Source: Microvelia longipes (Eukaryota > Arthropoda > Insecta > Hemiptera > Veliidae). Taken from it: DNA of 64,000 nt. The DNA lies in assembly GCA_018340805.1 (NCBI GenBank), contig JACMZG010001913.1, positions 10,700,608-10,764,607 on the forward strand, given 5' to 3'. This document shows, in pieces, positions 1-38,634 of this stretch (position 1 is the stretch's first letter; every line of letters starts with the position of its first letter). The notes below the pieces were generated by a model, which saw only the letters and a program-made list of their open reading frames with translations, was not told the DNA's origin and made no database searches. Made by a program: the position numbers and the translations under genes.

Positions 1-200
1 CTTTTTAGTCGGTTTTCTGAGGCCAAGGCATGTATAAGACTTCGTATACATGCCTTGGCCTCAGAAACCGGCTAAAAAGTAATCTAGACTCATCTCACCG
101 GCACTGATGATGACCGTTCAGGTTGAAAGCTAATTTTGTTTTATAATAATAAATCATCTGTGGAAAGACAAACTTAAGTTTTTATAAGCTTATTCCACAT
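1..200 (+). repeat. Perfect palindrome plus hammerhead-like repeat (family H)
   Basis: Bases 1-80 form a nearly perfect hairpin with arms of about 37 bp. Then comes a block shared with 11320-11480: AGACTCATC, GCACTGATGATGACC, GGTTGAAAGC and TGTGGAAAGAC. The CTGATGA (104-110) and GAAA (125-128) flank a short GACC/GGTT stem, the layout of a hammerhead stem II. Related copies, more decayed, lie at 31145, 41300 (minus) and 43860 (minus). Confidence 0.6.
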
Positions 201-245
201 CTCAGTATTTATTGGATTGATGACAATAATTATAAAACAAAGAAA

Positions 246-386
246 TTGGGTACGGGCTGCCTCGCAACTTTTTCTCGTCATAATGCTTGTCCCTCACTTC
301 TTTGTATTTGTTTGCTTATCCTTATAGAGCTAAACATCAGGTACGGGGTACCTTGAGACTTCTTCACATCGGATTCCCCAACTATA
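246..386 (-). repeat. Tail fragments of the 5S-like composite repeat
   Basis: Two pieces resembling the composite repeat tail in antisense: GGGTACGGGCTGCCTCG near 248, and GGTACGGGGTACCTTGAG then CACATCGGATTC near 340-375. Too short to delimit further. Confidence 0.45.
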
Positions 387-835
387 TGAGGTAGTAGTAA
401 TATGGGGGGAGTGGTAGTAACTACCAGGCAAGTAGGCCACGTTGTTGGGCCTTTTTGCCAGCTCCCTAAGATAGTGTTCTACCTTTTAATTTCAAGTGTA
501 GGTATATTTCATCTAATCTTGACAGAAGGGCCGTGAATTTCTATGGTTCTTCATGCTTTTTTCAAGCAATCATACATATTTTCACTGACTTATATAGTCT
601 AGTGAAAACTAGGAACAACATGTGCTCTCCCTATTAAACTAAACCTCTATACACTTTAAACTAAAAGGCAGACACACAATAGTATTATAATGAATCTACT
701 ATGAGGGTCCTAAATTTTGCCTATACCCAATTTCATTAAGGATAAGGGATCTTTAACGAGTACCTGACAACATACAGGCTTGAGACCACCGGCTTTACGT
801 CCCTTCTGAAGCACGTGGTAGGCAGAATTTTTATG

Positions 836-945
836 CCTCTCATAAAAATTCTAGAGGCCCGTGCTGGGATTGAACCCATGCCTAAAGTCCATTCATTCTG
901 TGTATTGGCCGCGTACCTTAACCTCTACACCACGGGTGACTTACT
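836..945 (-). repeat. tRNA-like SINE unit
   Basis: On the minus strand an A-box-like GTGGTGTAGAGGTT (932-919) and a B-box-like GGGTTCAATCCC (877-866) are spaced about as in a tRNA. They are enclosed by a short acceptor-like pairing, CCCGTG (936-931) with CACGGG further 3'. An AT-rich hairpin follows (about 855-830). No good anticodon stem is seen, so a tRNA-derived SINE or tRNA pseudogene is more likely than a functional tRNA. Confidence 0.55.
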
Positions 946-1178
946 ATATGAGGTACTCTGTATCAGAGTTTTTGTTTTTAATAGAAAATTTAGTATTTCT
1001 ATGCCAATCATTGATAAAAATATATATATAAAAAAAATAGGACAAAGGGTTAACAGCCTATGTATCGGTGAATCCTAAATAGTTTATAAACTTCACGATT
1101 AAACCCTGAGGGACACTCTAATTCATCCTTAAAATTCATCATATACAGCATATACGTTAAAAAACTAAATTAGCTTAC

Positions 1179-27726
<26,548 letters not shown>

Positions 27727-27729
27727 TTC

Positions 27730-28100
27730 CTGAAACAGTAAAATGCAAACTATAAACAGCAACTGGAGTTTAATGAAACTTTTTCGTTTTGCCAAGATAT
27801 AGCGCTGTAGTCGTATTTACTAGAAAGGCCATAGTCGGCTTGCCCATTAATTCAACATACGAATCCTCCGGTTAGTTGGACATAGGTAGATCTAAGGCTG
27901 GTAAGAAGAGTCTCGCTGCAAGACTGGGTTTGTAGCGCAGTATGTGAGAAGGTTTCAATATTGCTACCACCACAAAATCACCAAGATTTTCAAATAAAGG
28001 GAATTAAGCATTAAGGAACTTTTTTAACCCATGGATGTAGTATGAAATAGAAGCAAACATGCCTTCCCATGGTTTTAGCAATAAAGGCGCGTATGAGAGA
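27730..28100. other. Upstream flank of SLC5 exon 1
   Basis: Intron in the 5' UTR (acceptor at 27731-27730). No donor, 5' exon or promoter was identified. Confidence 0.45.
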
Positions 28101-28104
28101 CGTT

Positions 28105-29325
28105 ACACTCTCCTACTTACAAAGGATAGGCTACTCTAAAACTTCATTACACATGTTTTTACTTCTCCTCTCCTACCTTCTACTTACAAAGGATAGGCTA
28201 CTCTAAAACTTCATTACACATGTTTTTACTTCTCCTCTCCTACCCTTCTACTTACAAAGGATAGGCTACTCTAAACTTCATTACACATGTTTTTTACTTC
28301 TCCTCTCCTACCTTCTACTTAAAGGATAGGCTACTCTAAAACTTCATTACACATGAATTTTTACTTCTCCTCTCCTACTTCTACTTACAAAGGATAGGCT
28401 ACTCTAAAACTTCATTACACATGTTTTTACTTCTCCTCTCCTACCTTCTACTTACAAAGGATAGGCTACTCTAAAACTTCATTACACATTTTTACTTCTC
28501 CTCTCCTACCTTCTACTTACAAAGGATAGGCTACTCTAAAACTTCATTACACATGTTTTTACTTCTCCTTCCTAGCTTCTACCAAAGGATTACCTAAAAC
28601 TTCATTCACATGATTTACTTCTCCTCTCCTATCTACTTACAAAGGATAGGCTACTCTAAAACTTCAATTACACATGTTTTTTCTCTCCTCTCCTACCTTC
28701 TACTTACAAAGGATAGCTACTCTAAAACTTCATTACACATGCTTTACTTCTCCTCTCCTATTTCTCTTGCAAAGGATAGACTATCTAAAACTTCATTACA
28801 CATGTTTTTACTACTCCTCTCCTACCTTCTACTTACAAAGATAGGCTACTCTTAAAACTTCATTACACATGTTTTACTTCTCCTCTCTACCTTCTACTTA
28901 CAAAGGATAGCTACTCTAAAACTTTTTACATGCTTTATTATTTACTTTACTATCCTTTTCTACTTCCTACTTACAAAGGATAGGCTACTCTAAAACTTCA
29001 TTTAACATGTTATTTTTCTCCTCTCCTACTTCCTACTTACAAAGGAATAGGCTACTCTAAACTTCATTTAACATGTTATTTACTTATCCTTTTCTACTTC
29101 CTACTTACAAAGGATAGTTAACATGTTATTTACTTATCCTTTTCTACTTCCTACCTACTCTATCATTAACATGTTATTTACTTATCTTTTCTACTTCCTA
29201 CTTATAAAGGATAGGCTACTTTAAATCTTCATTTAACATGTTATTTACTTATCCTTTTCTACTTCCTACTTAAAAAGGATAGGCTACTCAAAAACTTTTT
29301 TTATTTCTCCTCTCCTACTTTTATA
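28105..29325. repeat. 67-bp minisatellite, about 18 copies
   Basis: The unit contains CTTCTACTTACAAAGGATAG, GCTACTCTAAAACTTCATTA and CACATGTTTTTACTTCTCC. Copies are regular at 28105-28560 and increasingly truncated and variant (CATTTAACATG..TTATCC type) after about 28900. Confidence 0.95.
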
Positions 29326-29329
29326 GGAG

Positions 29330-30053
29330 CAAGGAAACTGTAATGTTTCTGGAAACCTAACAACAACTCAGGAACACAAAATTACTTTATTTACATTTAA
29401 ATGCAAACAAATAAATAGTAAACTCATCATAATCATATAATAAAGACTTTAGATTTTACATATTAGACTTCACATATACATATTTTGTAATTAGTTAATA
29501 CATATAAATACTTCTATTGTAAGTATTAATTTGAATCAGGACGGAAAATAATAATTTGCAACAAGTATGATAAGTTGTCAGGACGGGCACTGAACTCAAG
29601 GGAATATAACTAGGAAATAAGAGCAAGGACACTGGCAACCACCTGTGGAACATGATTGCTTCATCCTTCTGTGAAAATAATTACGATCAAGTGCTGCTAA
29701 AAAATATAAATTAAACGATGGAAAGAAGGCACGGAGCAATAGACGTAGAAAAACTTGGCTCCAAAAACCAGTCAAAATATATTTGTAGTATATTCTTTAT
29801 TATTATTCTAGGGTCGGCGGGAAAAAGCATATAAGTCATTATTATAATTATCAATTAATAATTATCAAATTGATAAAAATTTGGATTTAGTCAAAATTTA
29901 TTTTTACTCATTTATCTTATTTAACGATAGTTTTAACTAAAGTCGTTTTTACGTTTGGTTAAGTAAGGTCTGTGAAATAATTTAATTGTATAACAAATAT
30001 TGATTTATGTGCTTTTTCCTCCTGACCCTAGAATTGCCGTATAGGTAATATAA
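29330..30053. other. No recognised feature
   Basis: AT-rich unassigned DNA. Confidence 0.5.
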
Positions 30054-30757
30054 TAGTCCAAGAGTCGTACCTGAAAAAATGAGACTCATTTTGTACTACA
30101 TCAAACCAAATTTTTCTGAAAACTTACCTTAAATTATGAAGAAAGCATAGTCTGCCTATCCAGAGTGGAGCCCTTCATATGATGGCGCATGCTTCTAATT
30201 TTATAAAATCGCACAAATTCCAGTTTTCTTGCGATAAGTGGTTCCCTGTAGGTCGTGTGCAAAACATGAAGAGAAAATTTGTTTAAAGCTGATAAAATTT
30301 TCTATAAAACATATGTTGTTTGTCAAAATCGGACGACTACAACCAAAGTTATGGCTCTTTCAAAGACACAAAAAAAAAATTGTTAATTTATGCGAAGTCA
30401 GAGAATTTTCTTTGAAAAAATATTGACTTTTGTGCATTTTTTTAGCCATTTAACAGTTTTCATAACTTTAGTTGCACTTATCCGATTTTGAAGAAAAAAC
30501 ACTCGTTTTATAGTAAATTTTATCAGCTTTAAAAAATTGTCATTAATGTTCTACCTTTAAATGTTCTCTTCATGTTTTGCACATGACCTACAGGAAACCA
30601 CTTATTGCTAGAAAACTAAAATGTATGCGATTTTATAAAATTTTGAGCATGCGCAATAATAACGAAGGGCTTTATAATCTAAGGTAAATTTTTAGATAAA
30701 TTTGGTTTGAAGTAGTTTAATATGAGTCATATTTTTAAGCCTGGCTTTTGGTCTATA
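30054..30757. mobile_element. Foldback element A, uninterrupted copy
   Basis: About 704 bp: the left arm (TAGTCCAAGAG..) and right arm (..CTTTTGGTCTA) are inverted copies of about 330 bp around an AT-rich loop near 30370-30430. No ORF. It serves as the empty-site reference for the nested copy at 1455. Confidence 0.8.
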
Positions 30758-30996
30758 ATTATTTCAGAACTGAACGAAAAAAAAACATGAAATTTAATTA
30801 GTGAAAAACATTTTAATGTACATGAAAATATGCGCAAGCACATGACATAGCAATGACGTTATTCAGGTAACTCTGATAGCCTGTTAAACTGGGCTTAATA
30901 CGAACATCAATATTTCATGTCAAAACATGATATCTTAGAAATTAAAAAGTTTCTATTTTGTGGACTTGGATAAATAAATAAAAACTGATTAATTAT

Positions 30997-31430
30997 ACAA
31001 AAGTCCTATATTTTTTTTAATATATAATAATTAACTAAAGCATTCGACTAAAAATTAGTAATCAGAGTTTAAAAATATAATATAAAAAACTATTATTGTG
31101 TAGTATTCATTGTGTACTTAATGTATTTTATTTATTTGATCGTCCTCTTGTTTGTAGATACTGAGGATGACCTTTATTTGGTTGAAAGCCGGTTTTACTA
31201 TCATTATATACTTAAAACTATATTTGTGGATAGACCTTTATTTAAATCCTTATAATATGGAATCCACTGCCGCTAACGTCACCCATAATAAAAAAACCTT
31301 TTTACAAACTACTTCATATTGCACCTTGGTATGGTTTGGTAAGCTAAATTGTTTATTTTATTTTATATTGTTAAACTCTGATGATGACTACTTTTTAGTC
31401 GAATGCTTAGTTAATTATTATATATTAAAA
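30997..31430. repeat. Foldback K with hammerhead-like cores
   Basis: AAAGTCCTATATTTTTTTTA (from 30999) through AAAGCATTCGACTAAAAATT returns inverted at about 31365-31445. The right arm contains CTCTGATGATGACTACTTTT and TAGTCGAATGC: CTGATGA, a perfect GACTA/TAGTC stem, then GAAT instead of GAAA. Between the arms (31155-31190) is a family H motif, CTGAGGATGACC..GGTTGAAAGCC. Confidence 0.6.
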
Positions 31431-31825
31431 AAATATAGGACTTTGGTGTAATTAATCTATCTTTATTCATAATATCTTTGACTTAAATTTGCGATATTGT
31501 ATATGTATATACTTAAATATACACATGAAATACATTTTTTCAATCCTAGCGGTCACCCATCCATGCACTGACCACGCTCGATGCTGCTTAAATAAATTAA
31601 AATAAAATAAAAATAAAAAATAATAATTATTTTGTAAGGGAATTTTTATTTTATTTTAATTTATTTAAGCAGCATCGAGCGTGGTCAGTGCATGGATGGT
31701 GACCGCTAGGATTGAAAAAATATATTTTCATGTGTATATTTAAGTATATACATATACAATATCGCAAATTTAAGTCAAAGATATTATGAATAAAGATAGA
31801 TTAAATTACACCAAAGTCCTATATA
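31431..31825. repeat. Large palindrome containing two inverted 5S-rRNA-like blocks
   Basis: Arms of about 185 bp (31431-31616 and 31642-31825) are nearly perfect inverted copies with a roughly 25-nt spacer. Each arm holds AAGCAGCATCGAGCGTGG, TCAGTGCATGGATGG and TGACCGCTAGGA, the promoter region of 5S rRNA, at 31553-31601 (minus) and 31662-31712 (plus). Confidence 0.85.
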
Positions 31826-31924
31826 CTGTAATAACTTTGTAAATTATTTACAAAGTTATTTACAGTATACTCATACAAAATGGCTATGTATTATGTATGT
31901 ATTATTATTGTATGTATCTATGTA

Positions 31925-32013
31925 TTATGTATATTATATATACATTATATATAATATAATATATATATATATATTTATATATATATATATATATATATTA
32001 TAAATATATATAT
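31925..32013. repeat. (TA)n-rich microsatellite
   Basis: TA tract with slips after a TATGTATTA-type repeat. Confidence 0.9.
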
Positions 32014-32902
32014 CCTGAACATCCGGTAAAAAAATAACGTGACAGAACTCGTCTATGACAGAATTTTAATAACGCCCCTGAACTTTATTAAAATTGTGAG
32101 TGTGACACACTATGTTGAATTTGTGCGTTGCGTTGTTTTTATTTAGGTGGCATTGACAGCCTTGGAAACAGTTCATAGAACCAATTATGTTCCGTAAATC
32201 AATTTTTTATCAAAACACCGGCATGAATTGCCTCGAGCTTAAACAGACAATAATTATAATTATCGCGTTCACATCAATATATTATGACTAAAATCTACTC
32301 GATGACGAATTCTCTAACGAGGTAATGACGAAAACTTTTCCAGACGTGACAACGCGGAAATTACCCATTATGTGATATAGTTCATATAAATAATTACACA
32401 GGCTTGTTCGCAAACAAGGCAGGTCCAAATCGCTCAAATTTATATAAATGTAACATCTGCACAGATTCACCTTAAATATTGAAAACATAAAAATATCAAA
32501 TAGTATTACATTTCCGCCTCCCTGGTCAAAGCATATCAAATATCTATTACATTTCTGCCTTCTTGGTCAAAGTTGTTAAAAGTTTTTGACACTAACCCTC
32601 GAGACTTCGGAGTTCTGTGGTTCGCATCCCGAATTACACTCGGTTTATATTACATAATTGTCAAAATGAACTTGCACTATCTTTATATTACACTTTGAGC
32701 GTAAAGGATGCCACTACCACCTGAGGTTGTTCCCGTGTGGGTGATCCTTAAGGCTCATTAAAGATAACCCTTACGGGAACAGTGTTTGAATTATTATTAT
32801 TAAAATAAATATTTATTTCTGATAAATCGCATAAATAAATAATGAATAATTATTTTAATAATTTTTATCTTTATAAAAATGATCAATATTTATAAATTAA
32901 AA
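32014..32902. other. No recognised feature
   Basis: Mixed AT-rich DNA. A B-box-like GTGGTTCGCATCCCG (about 32619-32633) has no convincing A box. Confidence 0.4.
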
Positions 32903-32957
32903 AAAATCGGGTACGGGGCACCTTGGAACTTATATCAGATCGTTTCACACATTTCGT
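32903..32957 (-). repeat. 5S-composite tail fragment
   Basis: AAAAAATCGGGTACGGGGCA and CCTTGGAAC, the antisense tail, directly beside an M1 insertion. Confidence 0.6.
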
Positions 32958-33280
32958 CATAGAGATAAATACTAGAGAGGGCATATCCTATCTCAATACA
33001 TTAAGAGGCCTAAAACACCATTTTGTGGCTCTCCGGGGCTCTGTGTAACCTCAATGAAACCTCCTTCACGAATGAGGTAAGGTTACAATAATTAAATAAA
33101 TCAAAGTTTCGGCTTTCCGCACATTGATTGTGTTTTGAATTGTAATTTATTGTTCTACTATTTAGTAATTGTAATTTTGTACTGATTATTTGATTATATT
33201 TTTAGCGAAGGTTGTCAGGTTAATTTTTCGATGTTTCAAAATTTAATCTATAGGTCCCCTCTAGTAATAATATCTCTATG
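32958..33280 (+). mobile_element. M1 MITE, full copy
   Basis: 323 bp with CATAGAGAT.. and ..ATCTCTATG ends. The flanks CATTTCGT and CATTTTGT are a 7/8 target duplication. Confidence 0.85.
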
Positions 33281-33695
33281 CATTTTGTGTCCGAGGAGGC
33301 ACCGCGGGAAATAATCACGGTTGCAAAAAAGCGAGTTAATCCTGCGGTGGGCAGACATTTATATTCCCAAAAGAAGGAAAAAAATCGTTTAAAATCATAA
33401 AAAGATAATCTATTTTTTTCGATGGACGGGGGACAGGTCCCCTCAATTTTTCTTAAAAGGCCTGATTAAAAAAAAATAAATAAAAAAAAGCTAAAAATAC
33501 GGCTGATGACAAAAGAAATCGATAGTTCCAAAAAAACAAGTTTTTTCTTTGGTTCCAATTGTTTCACCGAAAAGATTTATACCTTTCCTGTACTCAGTTA
33601 AGTACCCTATAAAGAGTTTCCATTTTCTTAAGTTCAGAGTAATTTTACTCACAAATTAAACTCTAGTGCAGTGTACTGAAATTTTAAATATCTTA
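33281..33695. other. No recognised feature
   Basis: AT-rich flank leading into the 58-bp satellite. The last 60 bp hold a degenerate first unit. Confidence 0.5.
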
Positions 33696-33699
33696 CTCC

Positions 33700-35055
33700 A
33701 ATTTATTTTACTGCAGTGAGCTGGTATTTTAATAATTTTACTCCCGGGTTTTATATGGTGCATACTTTAATGCAGTGAGCTAGTATTTAATAATTTTACT
33801 CCCGTGTTTTATATGGTGCATACTTTAATGCAGTGAGCTTGTATTTAATAATTTTACTCCCGGGTATTATATGGTGCATACTTTAATGAGTGAGCTAGGT
33901 ATTTAATAATTTTACTCCCGGGTTTTATATGGTACATACTTTAATGCAGTGAGCTAGTATTTAATAATTTACTCCGGTATTATATGTACAACTTTATGCA
34001 GTGAGCTTGTATTTAATAATTTTACTCCGGTTTTATATGGTACATACTTTAATGCAGTGAGCTAGTATTTAATAATTTTACTCCCCCCCTTGTTATATGG
34101 TATTATATGGTACATATTTAATGCAGTGAGCTAGTATTAATAATTTTACTCCCGTGTTTTATATGTGCATACTTTAATGCAGTGAGCTTGTTTAATATTT
34201 TACTCCGGTATTATATGGTGCATACTTTAATGCAGTGAGCTAGTATTTAATAATTTTACTCCCGGTTTTATATGGTACATACTTTAATGCAGTGAGCTAG
34301 GTATTTAATAATTTTACTCCCGGGTATTATATGGTACATACTTTAATGCAGTGAGCTAGTATTTAATAATTTTACTCCCGTGTTTATGGTTCATACTTTA
34401 ATGCAGTGAGATAGTATTAATAATTTTACTCCCGGGTTTATATATGGTGCATACTTTAATGCAGTGAGCTAGTATTTAATAATTTACTCCGGGTATTATA
34501 TGGTACATACTTTAATCAGTGAGCTAGTATTTAATATTTTACTCCCGGTAATTATATGGTATACTTTAATGCAGTGAGCTATATTTAATAATTCTACTAT
34601 GGTAATGCAGTGAGTAGTAATTTAATAATTTTACTCCCGGTTTTATATGGTACATACTTTAATGCAGTGAGCTAGTATTTAATAATTTACTCCCGGTATT
34701 ATATGGTGCATACTTTAATGCAGTGAGCTAGTAATAATTTTACTCCCGGGTATTATATGGTACATACTTTAATGCAGTGAGCTAGTATTTAATAATTTTA
34801 CTCCCGGGTTTTATATGGTACATACTTTAATGCAGTGAGCTAGTATTTAATAATTTTACTCCCGTGTTATATGGTGCATTTAATGCAGTGCTAGTATTAT
34901 ATTTTACTCCGGGTATTATATGGTGCATACTTTAATGCAGTGAGCTAGTATTTAATAATTTTACTCCCGGGTTTTATATGGTGCATACTTTAATGCAGTG
35001 AGCTAGTATTTAATAATTTTACTCCCGGGTTTTATATGGTACATACTTTAAAAAA
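33700..35055. repeat. 58-bp satellite, about 23 copies
   Basis: The unit contains TGCAGTGAGCTAGTATTTAA, TAATTTTACTCCCGGGTTTT and ATATGGTACATACTTTAA. The main variation alternates GGTTTTATATGGTACAT with GGTATTATATGGTGCAT. Small deletions are common. Confidence 0.95.
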
Positions 35056-35094
35056 ATCTGGAGATATTTAATATATATTAGAGATATATATAGA

Positions 35095-35385
35095 GATACT
35101 AGTATTAATTTAATAGATTTAGTTTCAACCAAAGACTTGAAACTTGCTACAAAAATCATTCTATTGGTTTATTTCGCTATCCGGAAATTTTTTTTATGAC
35201 GTCATTACCCGCAATAATGACTCAGCGAAAAGAATCATAAAACGCGAAAAAGTTGTGCAATCGGATTGAGATTTGGCACGCATGTGCCATTTATAAGACT
35301 AACATACGTGCCAAGAGGATGAGCGTAGCGAATCCGATGTGATGAGGAAAAATTTTAAGGTACCCCGTGTTGTATATAATCAACA
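35095..35385 (+). repeat. 5S-composite repeat, partial
   Basis: Part J (TGAAACTTGCTACAAAAATC, ATGACTCAGCGAAAAG, GGCACGCATGTGCC) runs straight into the tail GGATGAGCGTAGCGAATCCG..GGTACCCCGTG. The junction and 5S block are deleted. Confidence 0.65.
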
Positions 35386-36229
35386 GTTAATTTCATTATA
35401 ATTAAATATAATTACTTAAGTAATTAAAACTCATTATATGAACGCAGTTACCATGACAACATGACACACAAATAAAAGCACATGTTTATAAACAAAACAA
35501 AATATAAATAATAATATTCTAAATAAAGATCTATGTATAACACCCCGTACCCGGTTTTTTCTTAATGCAGCGATTCCCTCTCTTTTAAGTTATTAATAAA
35601 CAGTTTAGAGTGCACGTGACAATTTTAGAGACAAATTTAGTGAGTAAAGACAATTTACGAGATTCTGGGGGGGGGGGGGGGGTAAGGACAATTAAATAGT
35701 CTCAAGTTAACGAGACTCCGTTGGAAAGTCACCAAAAATTTCATTACGAGTCTTGTAACAAATGGAATATGTTTTCAGACAAACAATATTTTTGAGAAAA
35801 AGACATAAATTTAGAATAAGGTAAATAAATTTGACCGTGAATATTATGCAGCTGTGAGATTTATAAATAAAGTAGATTTATAACAAGATAGATCTTATTG
35901 AACAGGATATTTTTGGCTAATTGAACTCAACACTAGGACAAGTGATAGCTATTTAGTCAAAAAGAGAAGGAAGACAATTTTACAACTCGTGTTTAGGTAA
36001 CTTAAGTTTTTTCTCGAGGCAAAGCCGAGAAATAAATTGTATTAGCTTCCGAAGCTAATAGTAAGTAAATAATACTACTAAATTATCTCTCGGGAGAAAT
36101 TATTCACTTTTTGGCTCCCGAGGCTAAGCTGATAAGGATAACACTAAAATTAAATTTTGGAATTAATCCAACTCAGAAAATCAAAATTGCGTCATATTAA
36201 AACTTTAAAACAATCATAAAACTAAAATT
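35386..36229. other. No gene; homopolymer G and a CTCGGCTT-type palindrome patch
   Basis: A run of 16 G at 35667-35682. At 36015-36130, CTCGAGGCAAAGCCGAG and GGCTCCCGAGGCTAAGC resemble the palindromes at the end of repeat I. Confidence 0.5.
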
Positions 36230-36872
36230 GCTTGATAAATAAATAAAGAGGCCTCAACCTCATGAGTGGTTTTCCCAAATTTGTCTGTCTGTATTGTGTT
36301 GTGTATGTGAGTCTGTAATAATCGTAGCTCCTAGTGTATTTATGTTAGAGTTGAAACTTTGTACAAAAATCAGTCTACTGCAGTAGTTGTGGTATTCTGA
36401 AAATAATTCTTTTATGACGTCAAACCCGCAATAATGACTCAGCGAAATTTCGAAAAATCATGAAACGTGGAAAAATGATAAGATCTGATTGAAATTTAGC
36501 ACGCATGTAGTCATGTATGAGACTAACAGGTGTGGTAAGTTTTATCTCATTCTCAGCATTAGTTTTTAAAAAAAATAGTAAAAAATCAGAAAATGATTTA
36601 ATTGAATTGAAATTTAGTACAAATGTACGCATCCTTACTTAATAAATAAGTACAAAAAGTTTTGTTTCAATATGAAACCAATACAATGCTGTATGGGTGA
36701 CCTCTGAGAATGAAACGGATCCATTATACTATATAAGAACGAGCGAAGCGAGTCCAAAGACATGTTGGCGAATAGTATATTCCTTGGACGAGCGAAGCGA
36801 GTCCGAACTAGTAAGCGGATTCGATGTGATGAGGGAAAGTTCCGAAGTACCCCGACCCGATTTTTTTTATAC
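36230..36872 (+). mobile_element. 5S-like composite repeat (J + shortened 5S + tail)
   Basis: Part J (GTAATAATCGTAGCTCCTAG, GTTGAAACTTTGTACAAAAA, AATAATGACTCAGCGAAA) runs to GTTTCAATATGAAAC, then a shortened 5S block keeping GTATGGGTGACC, two ACGAGCGAAGCGAGTCC blocks, and the tail TACCCCGACCCGATTTTTT. Confidence 0.75.
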
Positions 36873-38280
36873 TCTATATACTCTATAGACAGGGAAGCCT
36901 CGTTCCACAAGTGGCAGCCTGATATAAATTACTGCACTACCCTTCTTCACTTTAACTTAAAAAGTAAAAAAACACTCATAATAACGAGGAAGAATAAAAA
37001 AAAATACTTAAAAGTAAATACTTTCTTAACATAAGTAAGTAAATGGTACAAAAGTACCTCTCACTTGAACTTAATGTATTTTTAATTATAAACACTGTCA
37101 GTTAAAAATGTTACCATCTGGTGCGAAATTTAAAAAAGATTACCCAATCTTCATTTAGGCTTTATCCAACTCACTGTCAAAAATTAATAACTTCACTTGT
37201 CAAAAATAAGAAGAATTTGTAGCGAATCAATTTAATACTTTTTAAAACCGCAAAGGAAAAAAAGGTCAGGTGAACTTGCAAAATCAAATACATTTATACC
37301 TTTGAATTAGTAAATAACTTTCGAATATCAATCATATAGTTAAATTATTATAATTAAAATTCGAAATTCATAACTTTTGCCGAGCTTAGAAATTTCTTAC
37401 AAATTATTAAGTACGTACTTAGGAATATGTGGAAATCTTATTTTAGATTAATGTTATTCGAGCGTGACCTTTCATAATTTATAAAGAATCAGACGTAATG
37501 TTAAACGTCACCCCAAATACAATAAAATCATGTTCATTAAACAAGCATATATTAAACAGTAGTATTTTTATCACCACTTAAAGCATCAAAGAGAATTTAA
37601 AAAAAATTGACGCGGAGGTCCGCAAACTGGGCGAAGTTTTTTTGAAATGCGCGCTTTCTTACTTATCAATACAACGTCTGCTTTGTACAGCATTTTACAA
37701 CGTTTTATTTTTCGATAAATTTTAAATAACCTAATAAAAGCGTCAAGAATATATAAAAGCGTTAATAATATATAAGCTAAAGCGTCTCAACTTGTTGTTT
37801 AACTTTTTCGAAATTTACAAAGAAAGTGCACATTTTCATTCCATAGATTATTCGCGATTCAAAGATATAGTGGTAAGGTTGGCAATACCAATGGCGGGAA
37901 AACCAAAGGGGGATCAACAAATTTTTATCATAGGATTAGCATGAGAGCCGATAAAAATTCTTCTTTTATTTCTAAATTGTTAGTTAATTTATGATAAATG
38001 AGGTAAAAATTAATAGAACGACCATCGATCCTAAAATAACTGCCGATATGCCATAGATAAATACTTCCATTATTCCAGGATTTTAAATATAGAATCTGGC
38101 TCTTATCAGTACAGACTTGGATTTGTCCGATTTAAGCCAGAAATAATAAAACCTAAACGGATAATTTAAACAAACATTTAACAAAAAAGTGAATTTATTG
38201 AGTTATTAATTATTTTATAAAACATTAAAGGAGAACATTTTAAAGGTGATAAAATTCTCTATAAAATAAGTGTTTTAATC
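36873..38280. other. No recognised gene
   Basis: AT-rich. A degenerate F motif (GACGCGGAGGTCCGCAAAC) lies near 37608. Otherwise unassigned. Confidence 0.5.
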
Positions 38281-38285
38281 ATAAA

Positions 38286-38590
38286 TAATTCCGGCGCGAC
38301 GGTCCGCATATCGGGCGAATTTCCTTTGGATGCGTGTTTCCGAGCTAAACAACAACCCTGGTTGGAAAGATAATTTTATAGTTTTTACATTATATAAGTT
38401 TACAACTACTAAATAAATATTCCGGCGCGTGGTCCGCTATCGGGCGAATTTCATGTAGAATGCGTGTTTCCGTGCTTAACAACCCATTTCTTGCTTAAGG
38501 TTCCGGTTCATACGTTAGAACCTAAGCAGTTACTCAATTGTCAAGCACTGCTCGTATTTCTCCGTACTTTTCAAAGTAAATGCGCTAAAA
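38286..38590 (+). repeat. Repeat F: two tRNA-half-like motifs plus common tail
   Basis: Two copies of a roughly 53-bp motif (CGCGACGGTCCGCATATCGG, GCGAATTTCCTTTGGATGCG, TGTTTCCG) at 38290 and 38423. They are followed by AACAACCCATTTCTTGCTT, GAACCTAAGCAGTTACTC and TCAAGCACTGCTCG. The same unit recurs at 54690-54985 and inverted at 55085-55275. Confidence 0.75.
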
Positions 38591-38634
38591 CCATTAATGA
38601 TAACTGATTTTTTTAACTGATTAATTTTGAGATA

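Noticed and set aside
32570..32640. tRNA gene suggested by GTGGTTCGCATCCCG
   Set aside because: No A box or cloverleaf arms at the right distance.
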